Assembly (NCBI GenBank): GCA_036267975.1
Contig: DATAVA010000003.1
Location: 45,627-109,626, forward strand
Length of the DNA: 64,000 bases
Source of the DNA: DAIDKA01 sp036267975
GTDB taxonomy: Bacteria; Pseudomonadota; Gammaproteobacteria; Steroidobacterales; Steroidobacteraceae
Reading direction: 5' to 3'
Numbering within the stretch: position 1 is the stretch's first letter; the number at the start of each line of letters is the position of its first letter. Positions 46,350 to 55,322 of the stretch are shown here, in pieces. The notes beneath the pieces were generated by a model. The model worked only from the letters and a program-made list of their open reading frames with translations. It was not told where the DNA came from and did not search any database. The translations under genes and the position numbers were made by a program.

Positions 46350-48221
46350 CTATTTCTCCACCCACTGCGAGGACATCCGGAATGGCACCCCGGTGAATAC
46401 GGCTTCGATGCGATAGATCCTGCCATTGCGGATCTTGAACATTTCCATCAGGCAAATCGTACTGGGCGAGGTGATGGGATTCTTCGCCGCCTTGCCGTCG
46501 GTCGTCTTGTAGTCCTCGAACGTCGCGCCATGATCAAAGCAGGCCTCGGCCATGACGATGCCGCGCTCCTCGTCCACCACCACATAGCGCCGATCGCGCG
46601 CACGATCAACGAAAAGAAAAGTGCCCAGCTTGAACTGCGCTTCGCAGCCCTGCGCATCGGAACCGAAGCTGCCATTGGTCGTGATCTGGCCGTTCTCCTC
46701 GCGCGCGCATTCAGGATCGAAGCGCGTGTGCAGGACACCGTTATTTCGCTGCACAGTGTTGAAGTAGCCATCGACCAGGGCAATCATGGCCTTGGCCGAA
46801 CTGCGCTGCGCCACCGGCAACGTTGTCGTGAAGGCCGGAGCATGCGTGTAATGCGCCGGATCACCCCACGGTCCCGCATCGCCTTTGCGGTCCAGAATCA
46901 CTTCGACTTCGGACACGTGCTGCTGCTGTACCCTCAGACGCATGGCGTAGTAGGACAACTGACCATGCTCGGCCACCGTTCCATACCAGCCCACGTTGCC
47001 GCTGCTTGGATCGGCAACCATCAACGGATGCTGATCGCGCGCCGTAGCCACCCCCCATTCGCCATCGCCGATCATCATCGCGACATTGTTCTCGGTGTAG
47101 CGCACGGTGGGCGCCCAGGGCACGCGCGCCGGCTCGCGCGCCACCAGCGCGTCCATGTAGTTGTTGGCCGCGGCGAACAGGCAGGCGCGATCACACGAAC
47201 CGGACCGAGCCGCTGCCTGCGGTGACTCGTGCACGGTGTGCAGGCTCGCCGCGGGTGGCCACGCGTACGGTGAATGCATGAAATACGGTACGTAGGTGAA
47301 CACGACCTCGACGCGGTAGATCTTGCCATCGCGGATCTTGAAGGCCTCCATGAGCGAGATGGAATTGGGCCATTTCAGGGCGGTGGCATGCACCTTGCCG
47401 TCGGTCGTCTTGTAGCTGTCGAAGGTGTTGGCGTGATCAAAGAACCCGGTCGCGACGACCACGCCGCGTTCCTCATCGACGATCGGAAAGCGCCGTTCGC
47501 GCACGCGCTTGTTGATGCGGTAAATGCCCAGTTTGAACTGCGCTTCGCATCCCTGGGAAATGGCGGCGGCACCCTGGGTGCCACTGGTCGTACTGATGCC
47601 GTTCTCGTTGCGCTGACAGTCCGGATCAAACGCCGTGAACAACTGCCCGTCATTCTGTTCTACGGTGCTGAAATAGCCGTTGACGATGGCTATCAGGCGC
47701 TCGCGCTGGCGACGCTGCTCCGCAGGCAATATTTCCTGGAAGGCCGGATCGTGCGTCAGTTTCGCGGGATCGCCAAACGGGGCCGGATGCGTCGGCTTGC
47801 GCTGGATGACGGCCTCGGCTTCGGTGATCTGTCCGTTCGCCACTTTCACCCGCAGGGCCAGGTACGCAGCCGTGCCATGCTCCTGCACCGTGCCGTACCA
47901 TGCGACATTGCCCGTCGACGGGTCCGCGACTTCCATTCCGGTGGCGGAAACGCCGCTCACCGAGCCCCATAGCCCCGCGCCGATCGGCATCTCCACGTCG
48001 TTTTCCGTGTAGCGCGCGTTGCGCGCAAACGGCGCGAGACCCCGATCCTTGTGGCCGAGGGCATCCAGGTAGCTGTGCAACACGCCGATGAGGCAGCTGC
48101 GATTGCAGGTTGGATAGACGGCACTGGGCTCACCGGGGGCCTGCGCCCAGGCGAGCGGGGCGGCAAGCACAGCGAGCACCAGTGTCGCGACCAATCCAGG
48201 CTTCCCCGTCGATACCCTCAT
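46350..48221 (-). CDS. Exported protein of duplicated NTF2/SnoaL-like units
   Basis: A 623-residue exported protein with a signal peptide (LVATLVLAVLAAPLAWA). It is made of two related halves of about 290 residues. Matching pieces are CNRSCLIGVLHSYLDALGHK with CDRACLFAAANNYMDALVAR, NARYTENDVEMPIG with TVRYTENNVAMMIGDG, and DPSTGNVAWYGTVQEHG with DPSSGNVGWYGTVAEHG. Each half also contains a second fold-like segment (GYFSTVEQNDGQLFTAFDPD, GYFNTVQRNNGVLHTRFDPE). NTF2-like folds are small cones used by ketosteroid isomerases and dehydratases; no function can be given here. It shares a transcript with the GST gene. Confidence 0.85.
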   Translation of the reverse strand: MRVSTGKPGLVATLVLAVLAAPLAWAQAPGEPSAVYPTCNRSCLIGVLHSYLDALGHKDRGLAPFARNARYTENDVEMPIGAGLWGSVSGVSATGMEVADPSTGNVAWYGTVQEHGTAAYLALRVKVANGQITEAEAVIQRKPTHPAPFGDPAKLTHDPAFQEILPAEQRRQRERLIAIVNGYFSTVEQNDGQLFTAFDPDCQRNENGISTTSGTQGAAAISQGCEAQFKLGIYRINKRVRERRFPIVDEERGVVVATGFFDHANTFDSYKTTDGKVHATALKWPNSISLMEAFKIRDGKIYRVEVVFTYVPYFMHSPYAWPPAASLHTVHESPQAAARSGSCDRACLFAAANNYMDALVAREPARVPWAPTVRYTENNVAMMIGDGEWGVATARDQHPLMVADPSSGNVGWYGTVAEHGQLSYYAMRLRVQQQHVSEVEVILDRKGDAGPWGDPAHYTHAPAFTTTLPVAQRSSAKAMIALVDGYFNTVQRNNGVLHTRFDPECAREENGQITTNGSFGSDAQGCEAQFKLGTFLFVDRARDRRYVVVDEERGIVMAEACFDHGATFEDYKTTDGKAAKNPITSPSTICLMEMFKIRNGRIYRIEAVFTGVPFRMSSQWVEK

Positions 48222-48256
48222 GACTCCCCTCCTTCAGCGACGAAACACCCTGCGCA

Positions 48257-49069
48257 TCATACGCCCTGCGGCTTAGGCTTTGCCGCGGGTACCAGCACCG
48301 TCATGCGCAGATCCGGGCGGCTCACCACCCGCAGAATGTGCTGGTCAAAATGCTGCACGCCACCGCGGGCGATTCGGAAACTGCGCCGCCCGCCATCACG
48401 CACGCGCACCCGCTGCGAGCGCCAGGCTGCGGCAAACTCGCGACTCGCCTGACCGAGCTCATCGATCAAGGCGCTGCGCTGGGGATCGTCGCGCATCCGC
48501 GGGGTATCGGCGCGGAACTCCGCCACCAAACCTCGGGCGCGCTCCTCCCAGTCCAGCAGGAACGACTTCGAGCGCGGATGCGTGAAGACGTAGCGCAACA
48601 GATTCGGTGCCTCACGTCGACCTGGAACTGCGCCCAGCCAATCGCGGAACAACCGCGCGGCCGCCGGGTTCCACTCGATGGCATTCCAGTAACGGTCCAG
48701 CACATAGGCGGGCGCCCGGATCACCCTGACTAGGGCGGCCAACTCCAGCCCCGCGCTGGCTACCGGCCCCGTCGGCGCGGGGTCCACCCGTCCGGCGATC
48801 TCAAACAGGTAGGCCCGCTCCGCAGGCGTCAGGTGCAGGCCTTGCGCCAGTGCCACCAGCGTCGCCGGCGAGATCGCGGCGCTGCGTCCCTGTTCGATCC
48901 AGGTGTACCAGGTGGGGCTGATGCCGCACAGCTGCGCCACCTCCTCGCGTCGCAGGCCCGGAGTACGGCGGCGGCTGCGTTGCGGCAGTGCGAGGTCGAG
49001 CGGCTGCAGCGCTTCGCGGCGCGCACGCAGGAATTCACCCAGCAGCACCGATCGGGAGGCGGTGGGCAT
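48257..49069 (-). CDS. XRE-family regulator with MmyB-type ligand domain
   Basis: A 270-residue transcription factor. The N-terminal helix-turn-helix has LGEFLRARREALQPLDLALP, TPGLRREEVAQLCGISPTWY and WIEQGRSAAISP; the C-terminal PAS-like MmyB domain begins at AYVLDRYWNAIEWNPAA. Such regulators respond to small fatty or aromatic ligands, unidentified here. ATG 49069 is chosen. It is divergent from a methyltransferase gene, with an AT-rich box between. Confidence 0.88.
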   Translation of the reverse strand: MPTASRSVLLGEFLRARREALQPLDLALPQRSRRRTPGLRREEVAQLCGISPTWYTWIEQGRSAAISPATLVALAQGLHLTPAERAYLFEIAGRVDPAPTGPVASAGLELAALVRVIRAPAYVLDRYWNAIEWNPAAARLFRDWLGAVPGRREAPNLLRYVFTHPRSKSFLLDWEERARGLVAEFRADTPRMRDDPQRSALIDELGQASREFAAAWRSQRVRVRDGGRRSFRIARGGVQHFDQHILRVVSRPDLRMTVLVPAAKPKPQGV

Positions 49070-49107
49070 AGTGAGTCGGGCAAGCCGAAGCTGTGGCAGG
49101 TGGAGTT

Positions 49108-49113
49108 TATAAT
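49108..49113 (+). promoter_or_regulatory. Candidate -10 box in the regulator/methyltransferase gap
   Basis: TATAAT lies 52 bases before the methyltransferase start, in the divergent gap. The -35 region is not convincing. A reverse-strand -10 (TATTAT) overlaps it, so the two genes may share one promoter zone. Confidence 0.35.
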
Positions 49114-49164
49114 AGGATAAACGGCGTACTGCTACCCGTATAAAACTGCGGGCACACTGTGGCC

Positions 49165-49932
49165 ATGCGCACTCATTTTCAGGCGGTACAGGATCAATTC
49201 GACCCTCAGGCACGGGCCTATCTGACCAGTGCGGTACACGCCGCCGGTCCGGATCTGGCGGCAGCCCGCGAACTCGCAGCCCGCCACCTGCCGGCCGCGG
49301 CAGCCGTGCTCGATGCCGGTACGGGCGCCGGACATCTGAGCTTCACCCTGGCCCCGCTTGCCGGGCGGGTCGTGGCGCTGGATCCTGCCGCGGGGATGTT
49401 GGCGACCGTGCGGGCGGCAGCCGTCGAGCGGGGTCTGGCACAGATCGAGACCTGCGAGGCCGGTGCGGCGGCGCTGCCCTTCGCCGCCGCAAGCTTCGAC
49501 CTGGTCTGCACGCGCTACAGCGCCCATCACTGGTTCGACGTGCCGCGGGCGCTGGCCGAGATGCGGCGCGTCGTCAAGCCCGATGGATTCATCCTGGTCA
49601 TCGACCTGCTCGGCGATGCGCACCCGCTGGTCGATACCCATCTACAGAGCATCGAGCTGCTGCGGGATACTTCGCATGTCCGCGATCGCAGCGAGTCTGA
49701 ATGGCACGTGCTGCTGCGCGAGGCCGGATGCGGTGCAATCGAGCACCGCAGCTGGATGACGCGCCTTGAGTTCGGACCCTGGGTACAGCGCATGCGCACG
49801 CCCGAGGCACTGTGCACCGCAATTCGCATGCTGCAGAGCGGCGCCGCAGCCGAAGTGCAACGCGCGCTGAACATCGAGGCCGATGGCAGCTTCACGGCAC
49901 GCACCGGACTTTTCTGGGGTCGCGCCACTTGA
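49165..49932 (+). CDS. Class I SAM-dependent methyltransferase
   Basis: A 255-residue methyltransferase. The Rossmann-like motif I is VLDAGTGAGHLSFTLAPL, followed by VVALDPAAGML, LPFAAASFDLVCTRYSAHHW and VVKPDGFILVIDLL. This is the Methyltransf_11 type close to UbiE/MenG-like enzymes. The substrate is unknown. ATG 49165 is used; GTG 49159 is possible. The divergent XRE regulator may control it. Confidence 0.87.
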   Translation: MRTHFQAVQDQFDPQARAYLTSAVHAAGPDLAAARELAARHLPAAAAVLDAGTGAGHLSFTLAPLAGRVVALDPAAGMLATVRAAAVERGLAQIETCEAGAAALPFAAASFDLVCTRYSAHHWFDVPRALAEMRRVVKPDGFILVIDLLGDAHPLVDTHLQSIELLRDTSHVRDRSESEWHVLLREAGCGAIEHRSWMTRLEFGPWVQRMRTPEALCTAIRMLQSGAAAEVQRALNIEADGSFTARTGLFWGRAT

Positions 49933-49982
49933 GTGCACGGCAGACTTGCGGCCTGGCCCCACCTCTGGTCTAGTTCGCACCT

Positions 49983-50540
49983 ATGGCAAAGAAAACCAAA
50001 CGCGCCAAAACCAGCCGTGCCCGGCCAAAGTCGCGGGCCAAGCCGGGGATGAAGGCCAAGGCAACGAAGCTGCTGGAACGGATCGGTGCCAGAGTCAGTG
50101 CGGCCCGCAAAGGGGCCAAGGCCTCCGCACGCCGCACCCTGCGCAAGGTACGCTCGAAGGAATCGGCCCTCGCGGGCAACAAGCGGCTGGTGCTCGCCTT
50201 CTACCAGAAGCTCATTGGCGAAAAGGATTACGCAGGTGCGCGGCGCTACATGGGCAGCGACTATCGGCAGCATGCGCCCTATGCCGCCGACGGTCACGCC
50301 GGGGTGGCCGAGTGGGTGCGCAAGTTCAAGGAAGCATTTCCGCAGCACCATTACGAGGTGAAGCGGATCATCGCCGAGGGCGACCTGGTGATGCTGCACC
50401 TGCATGGCAAGAGCGGACTGCACCCCTACGGGGAATCGGTCGTCGACATCTTCCGCATTGAGAACGGCAAAGTCGTCGAACACTGGGACATCATTCAGGC
50501 CATTCCAGAGTCCGCCGACAACGCCAATTCAATGTTCTAG
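49983..50540 (+). CDS. SnoaL-like protein with histone-like basic N-terminal arm
   Basis: A 185-residue protein. The first 60 residues are Lys/Arg/Ala-rich (KKTKRAKTSRARPKSRAK, LRKVRSK) like histone H1-type or DNA-binding tails. Residues about 65-180 are a SnoaL polyketide-cyclase-type cone: LVLAFYQKLIGEKDYAGARR, YMGSDYRQHAPYAADG and GKVVEHWDIIQAIPE. SnoaL-like proteins usually lack such an arm. It has no signal peptide, so nucleic-acid association is plausible but inferred. It is convergent with the ABC operon, which ends four bases on. Confidence 0.78.
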   Translation: MAKKTKRAKTSRARPKSRAKPGMKAKATKLLERIGARVSAARKGAKASARRTLRKVRSKESALAGNKRLVLAFYQKLIGEKDYAGARRYMGSDYRQHAPYAADGHAGVAEWVRKFKEAFPQHHYEVKRIIAEGDLVMLHLHGKSGLHPYGESVVDIFRIENGKVVEHWDIIQAIPESADNANSMF

Positions 50541-50544
50541 AGTC

Positions 50545-51738
50545 CTAGATCGCGCGCAGCGCCAGCGCCACGGGAATGCGCGCGGCCCGAATCGAGGGCA
50601 GCAGCCCGCCGATCAGTCCCACGACGCAGGCCCAGACAATCCCCAGCGTAATCAGCCTCGATCCGATGTGCAGATGGAAGACCACCTGGGCGAGCCCGCC
50701 GCCGCTGGCCAGGCTGCTGACAGTATTACCGTCGAACACCGCCCAGGCGAGAGCCGCGCCCAACAGTGCCCCCAGCACCGACAGTGCCAGTGCCTCGATG
50801 ATCACCGATGCGACGACGCCGAGCGCGCCGTAACCAATGGCGCGCAGCGTCGCAATTTCCACCGCGCGGGTGCTGACCGCCGAGTACATGGTATTCAGGG
50901 CTGCGAAAATCGCACCGATGGCCATGATGGTGCTGATCACCTTGGCGATGAGTGACAGAAAGCTGGCAAAGGTCTGCGACTGACGCGCGTAGTAGTCGCT
51001 CTCCTTGAACACCTGGACCGACAATGTCGGATCATGCAGCAGTGCCGCATGCAGTACGTCAAAGCCCTGCGGGCCGTCCAGCTTGACGATCACGGAGTTG
51101 TAGCTGGCGCGCTGGTACGCCGCGAGCGCGGTGTCGATGTCGCCCATGACCTCCGAATCATGCGCACCACCACCGCTTTCGAATACGCCGACCACCGTCC
51201 ACTCATTACCGCCGAACTTCGCCACGCTGTTCACGGTCAGGTGCGCATAGCGCTCCTCGGCTGACTTGCCCACGATGATCTCGCGCAGCCCCGACCTGAA
51301 CATACGACCCTGCACCAGGTGCATCTCCGGCCGCAGCGCCAGCAGCTCATCCGGCGAAACGCCGCGCAGGGTCAGCGCGCTCATCTTACCGTTGTCCAAC
51401 CGCGGCAGATTGACGGAGGCGATGGCTTCAGCCGAGGCAATGGGCTTGTGGTCCGCGCCCCTGGCAATGCCGGGCGCGTCCATGATGGTTGCAATCGCAT
51501 CGTGGGCCAGGCTGCTGCCTATTTCGTTGGCGGCCTGCGCGTGCAGCACGATGGCGCGGTCCGCGCTGCCCGTCGCCGTCATGGCACCGGCCAGTCCCGT
51601 CGACAGCGCGAGCACGGACAACAGCACGGCGACGACTCCCGCCGTGCCAATGACAATCACCGCCGAGGACGCCGCCCGGTGCGGGAGACTGCGCAGGCTG
51701 ATCGAGGACACCGCGAGCAATTGGGTAAACATCCTCAT
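50545..51738 (-). CDS. ABC transporter permease, MacB/FtsX type
   Basis: A 397-residue permease, third gene of a complete ABC operon. An N-terminal helix (AVIVIGTAGVVAVLLSVLAL), a periplasmic domain and a C-terminal FtsX core (FAALNTMYSAV, VEIATLRAIGYGALG, GGLLPSIRAARIPVALAL) are seen. ATG 51738 is used with ATG 51732 also possible. It begins 11 bases after the stop of the upstream permease. It is the paralogue of the 7604-8776 permease. Confidence 0.88.
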   Translation of the reverse strand: MRMFTQLLAVSSISLRSLPHRAASSAVIVIGTAGVVAVLLSVLALSTGLAGAMTATGSADRAIVLHAQAANEIGSSLAHDAIATIMDAPGIARGADHKPIASAEAIASVNLPRLDNGKMSALTLRGVSPDELLALRPEMHLVQGRMFRSGLREIIVGKSAEERYAHLTVNSVAKFGGNEWTVVGVFESGGGAHDSEVMGDIDTALAAYQRASYNSVIVKLDGPQGFDVLHAALLHDPTLSVQVFKESDYYARQSQTFASFLSLIAKVISTIMAIGAIFAALNTMYSAVSTRAVEIATLRAIGYGALGVVASVIIEALALSVLGALLGAALAWAVFDGNTVSSLASGGGLAQVVFHLHIGSRLITLGIVWACVVGLIGGLLPSIRAARIPVALALRAI

Positions 51739-51749
51739 GGCGCTGCGCC

Positions 51750-52910
51750 TCAGCGTCCGGACAGCGCGGCGACGATATTCAGCCGCCGCGCGCGTACCGC
51801 GGGCGGCACGCCGCTGATCAGGGCCAGCAGCAGTGCGACGAGCGCAGCTGCGCCATAGACCAGACCCGGCACATGCATCGCGCCGATGCCCTGCGAAGAC
51901 AGATTCGGACCGGACGTCACCCACGGCAGTACCCGCGCAGCCAGGGCCACCCCAAGTGCCGCCGATACCATCCCCAAGGCCAGCGCCTCGGCCAGCACCA
52001 GCCACTGCACGGCTGCATCGGTGAAACCGAGTGTCTTGAGCACGGCCAGCTCCGCCGTTCGCTCGCGTACGGATTGCGCAATCGTGTTGGAGGTCAGGAA
52101 CAGCAGCGTGAACAGCACGGCGCCGACGACTCCGTTGACCAGGTAGTTGATGTCACCGATCTGCCGCAGCGTGGTCTCCAGGTAGTCCTTCTCGTTGGCG
52201 GTGGCGGTCTGGTCCGGCGAATTCGCAAATCGATCATCGATCATCTGGGAAATCGCGGCCGACTTCGCCGGGTCATTGATCCCAACGTAGAAAAGCGATG
52301 CCTGGTTCTTGCCGGTCGTGATGGCCTCGTTGATGAAATCATAGTTGGCCCAAATGCGCGTGGCCCAGTCCGGCTGCTGCAGCGTATACGTGCCGACGAT
52401 GTCGAACACCCAGTCAGTGGTGCCATCGGTCTTGAGGCTATAGCCGTGCACCGGGACGCGATCCCCGATCTTCCAGCCATACTGCTTGGCCGTCGTTACG
52501 CCGACAATGATGCCATTGCGGGTGCGTCGCAGCGCCGCCGCCTGCTCCGGCGCAACCTTCATCTCGCCGCCGATTTTCAGCATGGCATCAAAATCAGTGC
52601 CGATGATGACCACGGGATTGTTGGGCCCCTGGTAAGTCCCGGCCACGGCGTTGAACGGCGCGACCGACGTGACGCCCGGTACCGACCGGATCTGCGCGGC
52701 ATGGGCCACGGGCAGCGGAGCACCCTGGTTCACCCGACTCATGACGATCAGATGCGACACGCTGGTGATCGCCATGATCTTGGCGATGCCGACATTGATG
52801 CCCTGCAGAGTGCCGAACAGAAAGAACGCGGTCACGATCGAGAAGCAGGTGAGCAAGGTGCGCGCTGGCTTGCGACGCAGAGCCGCCCAGACCAGCGGCA
52901 GGTACTTCAC
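51750..52910 (-). CDS. ABC transporter permease, MacB/FtsX type
   Basis: A 386-residue permease, second gene of the operon. The N-terminus MKYLPLVWAALRRKPARTLL and the first helix IVTAFFLFGTLQGINVGI precede a periplasmic domain; the C-terminal core has AQSVRERTAELAVLKTLGFT and QWLVLAEALALGMVSAALG. Its ATG overlaps the ATPase stop by four bases. It is the paralogue of the 8773-9930 permease. Confidence 0.88.
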   Translation of the reverse strand: MKYLPLVWAALRRKPARTLLTCFSIVTAFFLFGTLQGINVGIAKIMAITSVSHLIVMSRVNQGAPLPVAHAAQIRSVPGVTSVAPFNAVAGTYQGPNNPVVIIGTDFDAMLKIGGEMKVAPEQAAALRRTRNGIIVGVTTAKQYGWKIGDRVPVHGYSLKTDGTTDWVFDIVGTYTLQQPDWATRIWANYDFINEAITTGKNQASLFYVGINDPAKSAAISQMIDDRFANSPDQTATANEKDYLETTLRQIGDINYLVNGVVGAVLFTLLFLTSNTIAQSVRERTAELAVLKTLGFTDAAVQWLVLAEALALGMVSAALGVALAARVLPWVTSGPNLSSQGIGAMHVPGLVYGAAALVALLLALISGVPPAVRARRLNIVAALSGR

Positions 52911-53602
52911 GCAGCGGTCCTCGTTTCATCGCGCGCCAGCGTGCCCTTGTCCATGTGCAGCAGGCGCGTCGCATAGGCCGCCGCACGCGGATCGTGCGTC
53001 ACCATGATGATGGTCTTGCCCTGCTTCTGGTTGAGGATGGTCAGCAGCTGCAGGATCTCCTCGGCGCTTTCGCGATCCAGATCACCGGTGGGCTCATCGC
53101 ACACCAGCAGGGTGGGGTCAGCGATCAGCGCCCGGGCGATCGCGACGCGCTGCTGCTGTCCACCGGACAGTTCCGTGGGCTTGTGACTGGCGCGGTCCGA
53201 CAGGCCCACCAGCGCGAGCGCTGCAGCGACATTGGCCTTGCGCTGGGAGCGCGACAGCTTGGTGAGCAGTAGCGGTACCTCGACGTTACGTTCGGCCGAG
53301 AGCACCGGCAGCAGGTTGTAGAACTGGAAGACGAAGCCCACGTGACGCGCGCGCCAGGCGGCCATCTGCGATCCGGAGAGCTGGTCCAGGCGCTCGCCCG
53401 CGACGGTGATCTGGCCCTCATCGGGTTTATCGAGACCCCCGATCAGATTGAGCAGCGTGGTCTTGCCGGAGCCTGAGGGGCCCATCAGACCCAGGAATTC
53501 GCCGCTTTGTACTTCGAGATTCAGCGAGTGCAACACTTCGACACGCTGCCGACCGCGTGTATAGCTCTTCACAACATTCTGCAACGACACTACAGCAGCC
53601 AT
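52907..53602 (-). CDS. ABC transporter ATPase, MacB/LolD type
   Basis: A 231-residue ATPase, first gene of the operon. Walker A GLMGPSGSGKTTLLNLIGG, Q-loop VFQFYNLLPVL, signature LSGGQQQRVAIARAL and Walker B LLVCDEPTGDLDRES are intact, with HDPRAAAYATRLLHMDKG at the end. It powers the two downstream permeases, probably for lipoprotein, peptide or toxic-compound export. The 53603-53810 region upstream holds two inverted repeats near 53723-53755. Confidence 0.92.
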   Translation of the reverse strand: MAAVVSLQNVVKSYTRGRQRVEVLHSLNLEVQSGEFLGLMGPSGSGKTTLLNLIGGLDKPDEGQITVAGERLDQLSGSQMAAWRARHVGFVFQFYNLLPVLSAERNVEVPLLLTKLSRSQRKANVAAALALVGLSDRASHKPTELSGGQQQRVAIARALIADPTLLVCDEPTGDLDRESAEEILQLLTILNQKQGKTIIMVTHDPRAAAYATRLLHMDKGTLARDETRTAA

Positions 53603-53722
53603 GGAGACTCCCTTCTTGCCCGTTGCGGGCCGTTCGATTGATATCCGCCAATTCCGTGCGCGTCAGAGCCCGCCCGCGGCATTGTAGTTGCATTCCTTGT
53701 ATTGGCGCGGTCGCTCTTGTGA

Positions 53723-53740
53723 TGGTGTTATATCACACCA
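53723..53740. promoter_or_regulatory. Inverted repeat upstream of the ABC operon
   Basis: TGGTGT-TATATC-ACACCA is a perfect 6-bp inverted repeat with a 6-bp spacer, followed by a second short one (CCAAA / TTTGG). These are possible operator sites for the ABC operon, which starts about 120 bases away. Confidence 0.45.
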
Positions 53741-53810
53741 AACCAGTTTGGCAACCCTCCGTGCACAAACCCAAAGCTTGCACCCGCGCGGTGCTAAGTC
53801 AGCGCATGCC

Positions 53811-54149
53811 CTACTGGGCTGCGCCCGCGACGCCACCGAGCAGCGCGTCGATTTCCTGCTCGGCTTCCAGCCAGTCGTCCGTTTCACCGCCGGGCGCGAA
53901 GCCCCGGCTCTCGCCGCGCAGGTAGGCCGCCTTGGCAATCATTCCGCGGCGTTCATCGGCGGTTACCGGTGCCGCCATGCTCGCCGCCATCACGGCTTGC
54001 TTCGGGCGAGCCGTGCCGCGGGGCGGTTTCGTGGACTTTTTTACCACGGCGGCCGGGACCTGCGTGGCAGGCTTTGCATCCCGCCGTGTTGCCGCGGGCG
54101 GCACGGGACGGGAAGGTGGCTGGGAATCGGGGGTACGGCGGCTGCCCAT
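53811..54149 (-). CDS. DUF2934-type protein
   Basis: A 112-residue protein with AGGAG six bases before ATG 54149. The N-terminal two-thirds is Pro/Arg/Lys-rich and probably disordered (PPAATRRDAKPATQ, KKSTKPPRGTARPKQ). The C-terminal MIAKAAYLRGESRGFAPG and DDWLEAEQEIDALL match the DUF2934 helix pair. The function is unknown. Confidence 0.78.
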   Translation of the reverse strand: MGSRRTPDSQPPSRPVPPAATRRDAKPATQVPAAVVKKSTKPPRGTARPKQAVMAASMAAPVTADERRGMIAKAAYLRGESRGFAPGGETDDWLEAEQEIDALLGGVAGAAQ

Positions 54150-54219
54150 GAGGTTCTCCTCGGTTGGAACGAGAGCAATACCCTTCGAGGCATGCAAGTG
54201 CGGTGCCCGCTGAAGCTTG

Positions 54220-55191
54220 CTACCCCTTGCGCCCGGATTTGCCGCCGCCCTGGCGTGCCTTCTTTCCGGGCGTCTTGCGGGCGCCCGGTGCCTTGCGGGC
54301 TGCGGCGACTGATTTCGAAATGCCGATCAGGTACTTGCGAAAATCCGCTCCGAGCGAGGGATGGCCCAGGGCGTACTCCACGGTGGCCTGAAGATAGCCC
54401 AGCTTGCTGCCGCAGTCGTAGCGCTTGCCGGTGAAGCGGTAGGCGTACACCGCCTCCTCGCCCATGAGCGCGGCGATGCCGTCGGTCAACTGAATCTCGC
54501 CGCCGGCGCCGCGGCCGATACGCGCCAGGTGTTCGAAAATCGACGCCGTCAGCACATACCGCCCCACCACCGCAAGGTTCGATGGGGCCTCGCTGGGCTT
54601 GGGTTTCTCGACGATGCTGCGCACCCGGCCGGTGCACGATTTGTCGGCCTCGATTTCCACGATGCCGTACTTTTCAGTGTCACGGTGCGGCACCTGTTCG
54701 ACGCCGAGAACGCTGGCGCGCTTGGCTGCATACACCTCGGCCATCTGCTCGAGGCAGCTGGTCGGGTTACCACGGATGAGGTCATCCGCCAGGTGCACAA
54801 AGAACGGCTCCGAGCCGACGGCGGGCTGCGCGCACAGCACCGCATGGCCCAGCCCCAGGGGCGCGGCCTGGCGGATGTAGATGCAGGTCGCGTACGAGGG
54901 CAGCACACTGCGGATCTGGTTCAGCAGATCGCTCTTGCCCTGGGCCTCCAGCAGATGCTCGAGCTCTTCGTCGGAATCAAAATGATCCTCGATGGCGCGC
55001 TTCGAGGCGCCGGTGATGAAGACCAGTTTGCGGGCGCCGGCCAGCAGCGCCTCTTCCACCGCGTACTGGATGAGAGGCTTGTCCACCACCGGCAACATTT
55101 CCTTGGGGCTGGCCTTGGTGGCGGGCAGAAATCGCGTGCCACGTCCCGCGACCGGGAATACGGCAGTCCGGATTACCGACTGTGATCTCAT
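54220..55191 (-). CDS. galU: UTP-glucose-1-phosphate uridylyltransferase
   Basis: A 323-residue GalU making UDP-glucose for glycans and trehalose. Nucleotide-binding GRGTRFLPATKASPKEMLPV, then VDKPLIQYAVEEAL, FFVHLADDLI, KYGIVEIE and VRSIVEKPKPSEAPSN are typical. The C-terminus carries an extra, strongly basic tail of about 25 residues (KAPGARKTPGKKARQGGGK) not usual for GalU. ATG 55191 is used. It is a single gene upstream of DUF2934 (70-base gap). Confidence 0.93.
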   Translation of the reverse strand: MRSQSVIRTAVFPVAGRGTRFLPATKASPKEMLPVVDKPLIQYAVEEALLAGARKLVFITGASKRAIEDHFDSDEELEHLLEAQGKSDLLNQIRSVLPSYATCIYIRQAAPLGLGHAVLCAQPAVGSEPFFVHLADDLIRGNPTSCLEQMAEVYAAKRASVLGVEQVPHRDTEKYGIVEIEADKSCTGRVRSIVEKPKPSEAPSNLAVVGRYVLTASIFEHLARIGRGAGGEIQLTDGIAALMGEEAVYAYRFTGKRYDCGSKLGYLQATVEYALGHPSLGADFRKYLIGISKSVAAARKAPGARKTPGKKARQGGGKSGRKG

Positions 55192-55289
55192 GCGTAAACC
55201 TCGAGGACGCGCGCGGCGTTGAAGACGGTTGGCTCGTGTAATTGTGCGCATTGTGCGCAATTACTGCGCCCAAGAGTAGCGGACGATTC

Positions 55290-55312
55290 CGACACCACCG
55301 CGAGCGGTGTCG
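55290..55312 (-). terminator. Hairpin downstream of ihfB
   Basis: CGACACC / GGTGTCG forms a 7-bp stem with a 9-base loop 11 bases beyond the ihfB stop. There is no T-run after it on the minus strand, so it is a weak terminator candidate. Confidence 0.4.
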
Positions 55313-55322
55313 CAACCGAGGA

